Shown piece by piece: positions 49,345 through 60,879 of a DNA stretch of 64,000 bases. The notes below the pieces were generated by a model that was not told where the DNA came from, did not search any database, and was given only the letters and a program-made list of their open reading frames with translations. Every line of letters begins with the position of its first letter. Within the stretch, counting starts at the first letter, position 1. Source of the stretch: Trematomus loennbergii (Eukaryota > Chordata > Actinopteri > Perciformes > Nototheniidae); NCBI GenBank assembly GCA_012861695.1, contig JAAOOA010000277.1:346501-410500 (forward strand), given 5' to 3'. Both the position numbers and the translations under genes were made by a program.

Positions 49345-50100
49345 CAGAAGAAAACGCCACTGGAGGCTGAGCAGAATCTCCCCTGTGCTTCTCTAGAAGT
49401 TGTCTTTATGGGTGAAGTTAATTAACTTAAAATTACCATACTGCTTATAACCAGTGGCGACTGGTCATTAGGGCAGGTGGGGCACAGCCAAAAGTATTAA
49501 AATAATAATTACAAAATAATGCAAAAAAATGCAAAGGAATACATCTTAAAATATATTTTACGATCATGTTTAATCATCTGATTCATCTGTACATTGCTGT
49601 TTTAGCCTGTGTTCTTCTAATTAGTGTCTACAGTGTGCCTATTGAGCCGTTTTGAGCGACGTGGGTCAAGCCCCGATCAAGCCCCTCTCTCTCACTGTCT
49701 AAGTGAATGGGTGCTGTAAAAACTACACTGTGCATGCTCAGAGTCTTTTTCTATTCAATGTGTGCGGCAAAAAAATGATCACCTTAGGGGCACTGTGCTG
49801 ACACACCCACCAAACGTCATCTCACATAATTCAGAGCTGAAAGGTGTGGTGTGTGAAGAGGAGACGAGAGAGGTCCAGTGACGCGTCCTAAAACCCGAAA
49901 GTAAGCTGCGCATTCCCTCGACAAAAAAGCAATGGGATTTCTCCATAAGATTTTAGAAAATAGCTCGAAATAAGATCTGTGGGAAACGAACCTGTTGGAT
50001 AAATGCACGTTTTGTTCAGCCGGATAATATCCACATGTCTACCTTACATTTATAATTTTCTAATCATAAATCTATCGATCATAAATCTATCGATTAGATT
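49345..50100. repeat. Mixed transposon ends
   Basis: 49451 onward (CCAGTGGCGACTGGTCATTAG) looks like a DNA-transposon terminus without a visible partner. 49870-50060 matches the arms of the foldback MITE at 53334-54061 and 63350-63560. Confidence 0.45.
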
Positions 50101-50421
50101 TGAATTGTTTGCAAGATTATAATTCATATCTCAAAAAATGTATTTTTTATCCAAATCATTTCATTATAAACTCAAAAGCATAATATCTATGCTGTTTCTT
50201 TTTGAAAGGTTGATACTATAAAGTAGCCTTATTCAAGTATATTATTGGCAAAGACATTTCCAGGAAAGCAGTTCATTTATTTGAAAACCTAACTGAAAGG
50301 ATTTCATTTCCGAGAAATTAGTTGAAATGTTAAGAGTCATTGTGCCTTGGGCTTTTGAGGGTTCTTATCATAAATCACCTGGAGTAATAACAACCAATGA
50401 AGAGTAGGCAATATTCAACTG

Positions 50422-50429
50422 TATAAATA
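50422..50429 (+). promoter_or_regulatory. TATA box of the Fc-receptor-like gene
   Basis: TATAAATA about 50 bp before the donor that ends the first (non-coding) exon at 50478. The same box and exon are repeated at 62196-62252. Confidence 0.6.
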
Positions 50430-50744
50430 ACATTGTCAGGATCTTTTGACGGACACACAACTGCTGGAACTCGAACAGGTAACAAATTATTACTTCACTG
50501 TTTTTTCACAGTTAAAAAAATGTTAATAATAATCTTTTGTCTGTTTAATGTTTACATTTTAGAATTGTTTATTTCTACTCTTTTAATTTCTACTTATGTG
50601 CAATTCCTTTTCCAATATTACATTGCATTTGTTTCTCTGTAGTTCCTGGTTTCTCTTCATATGCTGCATTTTCAATCTTTCTATTTACACAATTAGAAGA
50701 ATTCTCAGAAACAGAGGAACAGGCTATCAGTGTTGGATGTGAAG

Positions 50745-53126
50745 ATGGGACACACTTTGCTCTCTCTACTGGGGGTTTTCTGTGAGTACTTTCTGTGAAT
50801 GTTTTAATTGCCATTGATACAACTTTTTAAATGCCTGAGGTTATGATATATGTGTCTGTTTAATAATGTCTGATGTATTTTCAAACTTATTTTAGTGCTG
50901 AGTTTACTTTACCGTGGACAAGCTCAAGGTAATTATACCATTTCTTTCTTTTTGTTTACCAACTAAAGTAAAATCTCCCTATGAAACTCTCCAGACAACA
51001 ACCTCTTTTTGTGTGTTCCATTTTGTCAATGTATTATAAATGTTTTTACAAAAAGAAAACACATTTTATTTTATTATGTATCTTGTGATGGTTTCTAGAT
51101 GCTGTGCTGACCATTGATCCAAACTGGACCACTTTTTTTTCTGGAGAGTCTGTTACCTTCAAGTGTGACATCACAGGAGGCAGATACAGCGACTGGTATT
51201 ACTCAATCCTCCAGGATGGTGGAGCATTTCTCCCTCACCACAAACATGAGAAATATAAATTACATTCTCTAACTCCAGGCTACAGTGGTGCGTACCAATG
51301 TTTTTATCATCAGAAGAACTCAACAAAGGAAAGCAATAAAATCTATCTAACTGTATCAGGTAAGTGATCAAAGTAATACCACCTTGACCAAGTTCAATAA
51401 AAACTATTTATTTTACTTAATGAGCCATGTTGATATGAAAACCCAGTTTGGACAAGTTCTAATATATAATCTGCAAACTATTTTGATATTTTAACATTAG
51501 AACAGCTCACTGATGCTGTATAGGCAGGTGACGAATACTGTACAATCCTGTGCTTTGTGTTATCACAAAATCATGAATATTAAAATAAGAACAAAAAGAC
51601 AGACAGGGATAAGCTTCTTACATCAAAGCATTTACATAAAGATAATACTTTACCAATAAACCATGTTATACTTTATAACCTGTGACACATGGATTGTTTT
51701 CACATTGACAGCATCTGACAGTAAGTCATTTATCATCAGTTGACTTTTTTTACTGTATATAAATAAAAGATTAGTATTTTGGTTTTTATATTTAAGGAAA
51801 GTTCACCCTTAAATTTGTTTTATACGTTTGTAGAAAATATGTAGGATCCAAGGAGAGCATTTAACCCGCCAATTATAAATCATAACATTATATTTAAATC
51901 ACTTTCCAACAGAAAGACCTCAGCCTGTCCTCACTGTGTCTCCATTATGGCCGAGTCCTGGAGCCTCAGTAACTCTGAACTGCAGGGTTGATCATCCTTC
52001 TGCTGGCTGGAGCTTCTACTGGTATAAGGCTGTTCCCCAAAAGTCAGACTACTCCTACAGCTTGAGCTGCTACCTGGCAGCGAGAATGGGACTGAACAGG
52101 ATCTCTTCATCATTGATGGACAAACACACACAGCAGGATATGTTTGCAGAGCTGCAAGAGGAGATCCAGTGTTTTACAGTTGGCACAGCGAACCTAAGTT
52201 TGTCTGGTCTGGAGGTCAGTATGTTCTTCCTTTTTCTTTCTTCCTGTAGTTTGTACCATCATTAGGCCAAAAAAATGTCTTTATCGAAGTTTGTTTGCTC
52301 TGGAGGAATGTTTGTTTTGACTTTTCCATTATTACAAAATGGAACAAAGTCACTTATTTTGGGAACTTTTCTTTTACACCAGCATCAGGTCATACCTGTA
52401 GTTAAGTTTTCAAAACTATTCTCTAAAACAGAATGATGATGAATTTATTCAGCTTCTGGACTTGACTGAATTTAACACAAGTATGCGTATGCGTTTTACC
52501 GTATGCGTCTGTGGGGCTGGCGCCTTTTGACACATGAGTTGTTTACTTTGTAAATCCAAAACCTAATAATAAAAGGCTTCTCAATACATTGTAATTAGAT
52601 ATAACTGGTAAGTGTTTTCTTTATTTTTTTAGTTGGGAATATGTTTTAAGATATTTATCTGCTGGTTAAATGGTTTAAGATAAACAATACATATAAAAAA
52701 AAGTGTTGTGTGGGATTGAGACACTGGTACTTTATTTTTGTTTTCCTCCTACTTTAGTTTGTTCCTGTTTGTTTTTTTAGGGTAAATTAAGTGGCAGTTT
52801 TGCTGTACCCATGCATTGTCTTTTCAGTTTGCATGTTTAAATGTCCTCTTTGTGTGTTTCAGATTTGAATTCAGCAGCGTCTCTCACAGTGAGTCCTGAC
52901 AGTGTGCAGCACTTCACCAAAACGCCTGTGTCACTGAGCTGTGAGGGAAACTCCACTGAGTGGAGAGTGAGGATGTTTTCTAAACCTGACTACCTTTATC
53001 ACTGTTCTATCTTGGGGACAATGATTGGATCCACATGCACAATAACCAGTTACAGGTTTAGTGGAGTGTTCTGGTGTGAGTCTGAAACAGGACAGTTCAG
53101 TAATGCAGTCAACATCACTATGGAGT
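50745..53126 (+). CDS. Fc-receptor-like Ig-superfamily gene, three Ig domains, one frameshift
   Basis: Exons: non-coding, ending 50478; 50643-50781 with ATG 50745; 50896-50928; Ig1 51099-51359; a 9-nt microexon 51712-51720; Ig2 51913-52214; Ig3 52863-53126. Phase 1 at every boundary, as in FcR/FCRL genes. The leader (MGHTLLSLLGVF, then LLSLLYRGQAQ) is split over two exons, a classical Fc-receptor trait. Ig1 has FKCDI..WYYS..GAYQCFY, Ig2 LNCRV..FYWYKAV, Ig3 LSCEG..GVFWCES. In Ig2 one base is missing near 52063 (SYS to ELLPGSENGTEQD), so downstream codons are out of frame. No transmembrane or cytoplasmic exon is seen before transposons begin at 53333, so it is either a soluble receptor or 3'-truncated. 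Likely binds immunoglobulin or related ligands on leukocytes; ligand is unknown. Confidence 0.78.
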
Positions 53127-53333
53127 GTGAGTTTTAATTATTTAAAATGTTTGTTTCTGAAGTATTATATTGTTTTGAAATGTGAAGGTGACTGAATGTG
53201 AATCAATGTATCGTCTTAAAACTTGCTAATATTCTCTTATGATGTCAACATTTACACTTTCATTCTTAGGCATGTAAGTGTATTGTATCATGGTGCACAA
53301 TTATAACTTTCTATGATTTTGTGGATTTTAATA

Positions 53334-54061
53334 GAGTGGTGCAGTGACGAGTCCTAAAACCCGGAAGTGAGTTAGCATGTTACCACTACCGGTTCCCTCG
53401 TCTCAGAGTCAATGGGATTTCTCCATAGGATTTGGAAAATAGCTGGAAATAAGGTCTGTGGTCGACACAAATGTAAGAGACCGATCACGTTTTGTTCTAC
53501 TACATTAAATACATCAGCAGTGATCCCACTGGTGATTTGAAGAGTTTGCGTGTCTGAAAAATGATGGTTGTTAACAAGTGGCTGAATAGGACTACAGAAG
53601 TTGTCGAGGACGTTGTACGTCATTACGCCGAACACGTAAACACTACCGCTAAGTTAGTTTGCCCCTGTTCTGCTTGAAAGCAAGTACCTGCCTCCTGCAA
53701 ACTGTTCAAACAAACGCTTCAACCTGTACAATTTAGAACCTGTATTTTTTAATATGGATCTTAAATTGGCGTGACGTTGAAGTCGTGCGACCCTGCTGTA
53801 CTCGGCTGTAGTTCCTTTATAGCATAACATTACATTTTGCTTCTGGCGATTAGATATATGATTAGAAAATTATAAAAGTAGGGTAGACATGTGGAGATTA
53901 TCCGGCTGAACAAAACGTGCATTTATCAAACAGGTTCGTTTTCCACAGACCTTATTTCGAGCTATTTTCCAAAATCCTTTTGAGAAATCCCATTGCTTTT
54001 TTGTCGAGGGAACCCGTGCGCAGCTTACTTCCGGGTAAATATGTCATCCCTGCACCAGTCT
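53334..54061 (+). mobile_element. Foldback-type MITE with CCGGAAGT arms
   Basis: Ends GAGTGGTGCAGTGACG and its near-complement (CATCCCTGCACCAGTC). The arms of about 150 bp are inverted copies (ATGGGATTTCTCCATA; GAAATCCCATTG). Relatives at 49870-50060 and 63350-63650. Confidence 0.6.
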
Positions 54062-54940
54062 ATTGTCATAACTTGTGTTCGATGCCAGAACGTCAATCAT
54101 AAACCATTTGTTATTAAAGATATTTTTTATATAAATATGCTTAAACTATATGTCTTCTTGTTTGTTTCACCCTGCTTTAAACTTGTGTGTTGAAAGCTAT
54201 ACAGTAGTAGTAAAAAGGACTGAAATCCATTTTAAAGTAATTTATTAGACAACAGTTTGACTGAGAAATGTTGTGTACCATTTTAATCCTGCAAGGAATT
54301 GTGTAAATGCTTTTCAGTACTTTGTAGTCAAATACATGTTGATTAAGTCATCAAAGTACACTTTAGGTTTGCATGGATGATTTAATCCTCACATGAAAAA
54401 CATCCGATGTATTAATTGTGTGTTAGCTCTTTCTACGGCAAAAGGCCACTTATTTTTTGAGATGCACAGGAAATGAAAGAGAGATTAGTTTCCTCTTCTT
54501 TTTTTAAGGTGTTGTTCACCAGGATATCGTGTGCAGGTGGGGGGATTTTAGGGAATGGGTATTTTTCTTTTGTCAGAACGAAACTGAAACTCTTCAGAAT
54601 GAACATATAGGAGGAGAGACGAGAGACAGATCATTGAGAGGATCGCGAGGAGAGAGAGACAAGGTAAGATGCAGCTTGACAGCTAATCTGAAGTAAAAGT
54701 ACTCATAATGCAGATTTAATTTAAGAATAATATATATGATATGTTTTGATTATAATTATTGATGCATTAAAGTGTTATGAAAGCTGGTAAAGGTGCAGCT
54801 AGTTTTAATGACTTTGTATACTGCTGGGTTGTGAATTTACTCCAGGTGTAACTAAAGTCTGATTTAAGTGTATATTATATTTCACATCATTAATCCAAAT
54901 CTGTAAAGTAGCTAAAGGTATTAAATTGTTTTAGTGAAGT
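54062..54940. repeat. Repeat fragments
   Basis: 54280-54400 repeats the CTLD/TAAR junction sequence (12704-12825). 54775-54930 repeats part of the 38114-39844 element. No gene seen. Confidence 0.5.
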
Positions 54941-54944
54941 TACA

Positions 54945-55122
54945 GAATCACAGAATCAACCCTTGCAAAAACAGAGCTAAAACATTTCAAATTGAGCAAA
55001 ATGAGGCATGGCTAAATGCATGATCTGTTTGGTATTTTGAAAAAAAAAAGTATAAATATGCCTTATATAGGTATGGTCCTACACTATATTATTCAAATAT
55101 AGCATGATAGGTCCACTTTAAG
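54945..55122 (-). mobile_element. Truncated TTAA-flanked MITE
   Basis: Inverted fragment of the 24710-25183 element ending ATAGCATGATAGGTCCACTTTAA. Confidence 0.6.
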
Positions 55123-55330
55123 TAAATTCTTCGTTACTTCCACCACTGATCTTTTCGCCTAGGGCGCCATATCTGGGGGGGCGCTGCGCTTGCAGCTCTG
55201 GGAGTGAAAAACCCTTTTTGACTGTTGCCGCTCTGCCCGCTCATCCTAATTTTCGGCCTTGAGTACAATATTCATAATTAAGTCATCTAACACCCTTTTC
55301 ACCCCGGTTTAAACTTTTCATTTGCCCTAG

Positions 55331-55446
55331 ACGATGGGCGCTGTAAGTGATGAAAGTGGGGGGTGTTGGCCCCCACTTTAATCACTTCCAGCCAACACTG
55401 TTGGCTTATCAGGCGTCCGCGGCCAACACCCCCCACTTTCATCACT
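55331..55446. repeat. ~39-bp inverted repeat and GTTGGCTTATCAGGCGTCCG direct repeat
   Basis: GATGGGCGCTGTAAGTGATG..GGTGTTGGC near 55332-55370 pairs with GGCCAACACC..CATCACTTACAGTGCCCATC at 55420-55460 with one mismatch. GTTGGCTTATCAGGCGTCCG occurs near 55401 and 55481. Confidence 0.75.
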
Positions 55447-55862
55447 TACAGTGCCCATCGCCTGATAAGCCAACAGGGGTGTTGGCTTATCAGGCGTCCG
55501 CAGCTCACAGCCAAAGTGGGCGTGGGAGCGAGCGAGAGAGATAAATGCAATTTATGAAAACAAATATTTCCAATGCACACCTTTATAATTATTGGGATAA
55601 ACAGGTCCGAAATCATTTCAATATATACTATAGGACAGTAAACCAAAAATATCGTTTAAAACTGGAGAGATAAAAAAAATATGCATATTTGGTTATTTGG
55701 TTATTAAGATGTAAACCGATCTTTTTCATATGGGTGTTTAGAGTTGTACCCCTGGATCTAATCAATAGTAATTGTGTGCTCAAAGTGCACCAGATTGAAG
55801 CATTTTACTTTAAAATGTTCAAACATTTCTTTCTGGGGGGGCATACCCCCGGACCCCTAGAG

Positions 55863-57778
55863 CAGTGGTTCCCAAACTTTTTGTGCCCAAGGCACACCAA
55901 AGGACAAGTAAAAATCTCAAGGCACACCTATTGTGCAAAATAGCCCTTATAACACGTGTTATCACTCATATCATGTAAAATATCTGTAAATGTGCATAAT
56001 TATTTACTAATGCCAAATAAAATGTGACAAAGACAACTATATTACTCATGAAATATTTATTAACGAAATATTTCAAATTATTTGCTTCATCAAAGCAGCA
56101 ACACACTCATTTAAACCAGACAGGTCACAAAATTAAAAATGAGGCAAAGACTCAGCAGAAATTCAGCACAGAGAACTGTCAATGCAAGGAAGCTGCACTG
56201 TCCATGGGCCTGAACTACAAATTATAAATGTAACATTTCAGCAATCAGCATTGAAACATGTGCTATTGTAAATATTTTGCCGACTTACAAATTAGTGAGA
56301 TACATGTGCCTGTCGGGGCGCGCAGATTTTTTTAATCCTTGGTGGCACTGAGGAGAGGGCCACTCGCAAGTCCTGTTCAACAGAGAGCCGTGACCTCCTG
56401 TTGTTCTTCATGTAAACCAGAGTAGAGAACGCCAACTCACACAGGTAGGTAGTGGGAAAAAGAAGAAGTTGCTCAATCGCGTGGTGGGAGATGCTTGGGT
56501 ACTCCGATGCAGAAGCCAACCAAAACTGATCCAGTGGGAGCTCACTAAATTTGAGTTTCAGTGTGCGGTCCACACGGAGCTCTGCGCACTCCTCTCTCTC
56601 TTTCATAGTGAGCTTTTCTGTTGGGAATTCCTGGTGGAATGGGTCTCGGATCCAGTCATAGTCCTCGATGTCAGCCACACGTGGAAAATAGCGGTCAAAC
56701 CTCTCTTTTAAGGTCTGAAGGTGTTTGGCATATACAGCGCGCTCCCTAGCTGCCTGCGGCGCAGCTGATGCCAGCGGGAACATGTCCATGGAGCCCTGTT
56801 CCAAAGCCTCGCGCCACAGGATAAGTTTGCCCATAAACCCCCGAATCTTGTCTGTGGATGATAAAATGTTTTCATTCCTGCCCTGAAGCTTGGCGTTTAA
56901 CTCGTTGAGATGCCCAAATATGTCTGCGAGGTAAGCCAGCCTGGCGCACCACCTCTCATCCGCGAGCTTGTCTTTATGTGGGACAGCGTGTTCACGTGAA
57001 AACTCCAAAAGCTCTTCCCGAAGCTCATAAAGACGGGATAGGACTTTCCCCCGTGACAGCCAACGTACCTCTGTGTGGAGGATCAGGCTTTGGTGGTCGG
57101 CTCCCATCTCGGCGCACAGCTGGGAGAAGAGGCGAGATTTCAGGGGCCTTGATTTGATGTAATTCACCATCTTCTCCCGTAGTATGGCTTTCCATTTCTT
57201 TGCAGAAGAAAAACGTCTCTTTGATAGAGTCAGCATCAACATATCTGACGTTTGCCAGAAGTTGGGCAGCCCCACTTATGTCAGTAGATTCGTCTATTTG
57301 TAGGGAAAATCTGCCGCTCGCCTGCAGTGCCATAAGACAGGTAACTTTCATGATACTGTCTGCTGACAGTTTTTTTCCTCTTTTCTTTCGGTGGTGGGTT
57401 GTCGGCAGTCTCTGCACTGGTGGTTGGTGGTTTGCTCCGCACAAGAAAGCGCTCCATTTTCCCTCTTGCGTGTTTCTCTGTTTTAATGTTGTCCTTCAGC
57501 CTTCGATGTGTCACGGTCTTATAATTCCCACCTGTGCAACTGCGTTAACAGCGAAATATGTGAGGATTTTTTTTAAAGAATTGTTTTTAGGTATAGAGTT
57601 TGCCTCTGTATTATGAAATGAGTGCATACAAAGTACTGATATAGTAAATAAAAAATAATTATTTTTGTGTAGTTGTATATTGCAATAATAACGTATGGTT
57701 GTCACAAAATCCCACGGCACACCCGGACTTGCCTCACGGCACACCAGTGTGCCGCGGCACACCGTTTGGGAACCACTG
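55863..57778 (-). mobile_element. hAT (Charlie/Buster, ZBED5-like) transposon, internally deleted
   Basis: Ends CAGTGGTTCCCAAAC / GTTTGGGAACCACTG, with a perfect 8-bp target duplication CCCTAGAG (55855-55862, 57779-57786). Contains a damaged transposase on the minus strand. Confidence 0.85.
56292..57457 (-). pseudogene. hAT transposase (ZBED5-like), internal deletions and frame shifts
   Basis: Begins MERFLVRSKPP (ATG 57457) with VSRQYHESYL and then jumps to FSLQIDESTDISG and LLANVRYVD, so the zinc finger and the region after it are deleted. The C-terminal 327-codon frame (57275-56292) carries LHTEVRWLSRGKVLSRLYEL and the hAT dimerisation segment (FPTTYLCELAFSTLVYMKNN, RRSRLSVEQDLRVALS). Three reading frames are needed to follow it, with a deletion near 57165. 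Not functional, though its C-terminal ORF is long for a relic, which suggests fairly recent activity. Confidence 0.8.
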
Positions 57779-57859
57779 CCCTAGAGGATGGGACGTCCAC
57801 ACCCCAGCTAAAATCTCGCCTAGGGCAGCAAATTGGTTAGAACCGGCCCTGCTCTCTCG

Positions 57860-58240
57860 TTTGTGTGCGGGCCGGGGGGCTGCTCGCTCACAGACACGCT
57901 GCATTTCTCTCTCTCTATCTCTCTCTCTCAATTCAATTCAATAGCTTGATTAGCATGACCATAGTTACATAATCAGGGGTTAAATTGGCTAAGCCCCGGC
58001 ACATAGGACGATGCTCTGACGTCATCACCCTCGCACATTTGTCATATGTTTGTCATAAACGATATATATGTTAAAACCTTTCTCGTTCTTATTAATATAG
58101 ACTATATTCAGGCTCAATATGTGTTGACTTTACTTTAAAATAGCAGAGCTCTGTGACCGGATATAGTTTTTTCCAGTGGTGTAGTGGGGATTGTTTTACT
58201 GGGATGACGGGGCGGGGGGAGACACCATAGATATATATAA
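57860..58240. other. No gene recognised
   Basis: Contains a (CT)n-rich patch (57905-57928) and A/T-rich sequence. Confidence 0.4.
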
Positions 58241-58242
58241 AG

Positions 58243-58500
58243 CAGGGATGGGCAACTTGGATGGTGGTGGCCGGGGGCCACATAATTGATGTGCTGGCCA
58301 CCAGGGGGCCGTAGATTCACTTGGAACACACACACTACACAAATTCCATGTATTGTATGTAATTATTAAACAAATATACTAAGTCTGACATCTTCATTGA
58401 CATTTTACAATCTTTCAGGGAACATCCTCTAATAAGCTCACTAAACAAATATCAGTTCACAGAAATGTTATTTAATGTTTACAAGTGGCATGTTTGTATT
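58243..58500 (+). mobile_element. hAT-like terminus
   Basis: CAGGGATGGGCAACTTGGA followed by a GGCCACATAATTGATG..GGCCACCAGGGGGCC stretch. Only this end is visible; the other is lost. Confidence 0.4.
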
Positions 58501-58502
58501 GA

Positions 58503-58650
58503 ACAGGTTATAGGCCCAAGCCTGTTTTTCAGGTCTCAGGCTCGAAAATGACATTCCCAGAACAAATGACCATATCTTCCCTTCTAAAAGGGGAAAATTA
58601 ATAATCTTTTTTCTCAAAGTAATGATAAACCTGTGAGTTGGATGTAGTGT
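58503..58650 (+). mobile_element. Fragment of the CCTGTTAAGC-family MITE, copy D
   Basis: Matches the first ~150 bp of the 40268-41428 element (CAGGTCTCAGGCTCGAAAAT) and then switches to foldback-arm sequence. Confidence 0.65.
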
Positions 58651-58860
58651 AGTGTCTTCGGAAACTCTGTAGTGTCTAAACTCCGAAAAAACAATTTGTT
58701 TCTCCGAATCGAAGGTTAAAAACACAAAAAGCATTGTACACAATTTAAACCAATCAATATTGTGTAATTAACAAGGATAAACTGATGTTTTTTAGTGGAT
58801 GAGTAATGCAGATATCACTGTGTAATCATTTGACAGTGAGGGGAATACTTCCGGTATTAT
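58650..58860 (+). repeat. Relic of the foldback-element arm
   Basis: Similar to 48900-49095 (AATTAACAAGGATAA; GATATCACTGT), followed by sequence I cannot place up to 59740. Confidence 0.5.
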
Positions 58861-59749
58861 TATGAAAACTTAGAGACCGGAAATACTGTTTTCACCCACG
58901 CTAACTTTACATGGAAGCTGCCGCATATACACGTTCTCCTGGCGAGACCTCAAATCATTTCCGTAATATCTATCAAACTATAGATCCTACACATCCACTG
59001 GACGTAGATTATAAAAGTACAATATACACTTCTCGCTAGAAATCTAATAAAAAAGCATTTTAATGGCCAAACTATTCAACAATTTAGGATTTTCCAGAGA
59101 GGGTTATTTTGTGAATAAACGACCCTCCGGAGTGTTTGCAATCAACGGGAGCATGTTGTTTCTTACACGACCACTAGAGGTGATACACTTTAAAACGTGA
59201 CTCTGGGTCGTATTTAGCTGCTGAACAATCAACCTATATGGTCGTTTTTTGTAGGAGGACAGTCTGGCTTTTACATGCTAAAATTCTGTACTTCAAATAA
59301 AGTGTAGCCAAACAGGTTTTTTAGGGAATTTGGTTTCTCTTTGGGGTCATAAGCTAAAAAATAAAAGAGGAGAGGCAGAACAGATGTCCAAAGAATAAAG
59401 ACATCCACCAACTCTAAAGCTCAATAATTAACACACTATATCTTGTTGATTTCATCTTTAAAGAAAAGTTTAGGGGAACTGTTTTAGAAAGTGAGGAACA
59501 GATAACTGCGGTGTTATCGCAAATCTCTGTGTCTTTCAAAAGAGTGACGCAGGAAGTACGAGTCATTTTGAAACGTTTGTGTATTGGCATTCATTATCCG
59601 GAAGAACGAGGCGTGTCCGAAGTCAAAGCTTGCTGGATGGCTGACAAAAATGTATAAACAAAACACATTGCAGCTTATATATAATCACAATGAAACCAAG
59701 CGACCAGGAGCCATTTCCCTGAATTGTTTTGATTTCTGTAAAACATAAG

Positions 59750-60125
59750 TGATGGCCAATTCTGGCCTCACTGCACTGGCTTCCAATTCGGTTCCGAATT
59801 GATTTTAAACTCCTTTTATTTGTTTTTAAAGCACTAAATGGGCTGGCTCCGGCCTATATAGCTGAACTCCTCCAGCGCTACATCCCAACAAGAGCATTAA
59901 GGTCTGCTGACCAGCTGTTGCTGATAGTGCCAAGACCAGGCTCAAAACCCGAGGGCACCGAGCCTTCGCAGCAGCTGGCCCGAGGCTCTGGAACACTCTG
60001 CCCCTCCATGTGAGGTCGGCCCAGACCCTAGGGGTTTTTAAATCTACTCTTAAGACACACTTCTTCTTGCCTTCTAGTCAGAGCGGAGCACGACTCCTGA
60101 CTTTTCCCTGTGTTTTTTTTATTTT
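59750..60125 (+). mobile_element. LINE (L2/Rex-like) 3' coding end
   Basis: Encodes LHWLPIRFRIDFKLLLFVFK, then ALNGLAPAYIAELLQRYIP and RALRSADQ, the conserved C-terminal region of L2-type reverse transcriptases, with a later shift and stop. Followed to about 60515 by a DNA-transposon end (GGTCTAGAACCGCCACTG). Confidence 0.65.
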
Positions 60126-60879
60126 TATCTGTTGTAATTTATTGTCTTTATTGTGATTATAGAAATGTGCCCCCCTAACACTAACCAGGGACCCCCCTGC
60201 GGCCCCCCTCCAAAAAAAAGTTACAATATTACGATTTATTTGAACTAAATCAAATCAGAGACCTGGATGTACAGTGGGGATTAAACTGTTCATTGCCTTA
60301 AAAGCAAATACTGTTTATGTTTTTTTATTAAATTGTTACTAAAGTTACTAAAACAAATACTCTAAATGGAAAAAACGACTGAAACAAAGGACTTATTTTA
60401 CACAATTACTTTATACTGTCTTGTCTTTTTACCCCGCTTTTATTGTGCCCCTCTCATGAAATAACTGCCCCCAGCCTGGCCCCCATTGTGAAATTGGTCT
60501 AGAACCGCCACTGCGTCCTTAGCAGTGGAAGGAGTCTGTTAAGTTGTCATAAAGATAGCTAAATTGTAGAGATATCTCCACCACGCCAACATAAACTAAC
60601 TTTTGAGAAACATTTCTGGCTGCTAAACAAAACAAACTAAGACAAAGTTGCAGGTCGTAACACGAAAATATTATAAATCGCTTCACTGATTAATCCATTG
60701 TGACAATATTGATTAGAGCAGTTTTAAAATGTAACTTTATAATGGTTGTATTTGTTGCAGCACCAAATCCCTTAGTCACTATGTAAATAACATTATCTAA
60801 ATACTCTTAAAGATTTACAAGGAGTATGCACTGCAAATCTATGGAGGGCCTTACACTCCTCTAAACATTTTCATCTTAA

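Larger units (their letters stand above)
55145..57855 (-). mobile_element. Older DNA element split by a hAT insertion
   Basis: The right end reads CGCCTAGGGCAGCAAATTGG..AACCGGCCCTG, a terminus common in fish repeats; a related CGCCTAGGGCGCC stretch is at the left (55157). The halves are separated by the hAT at 55863-57778. The left border is uncertain. Confidence 0.4.
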
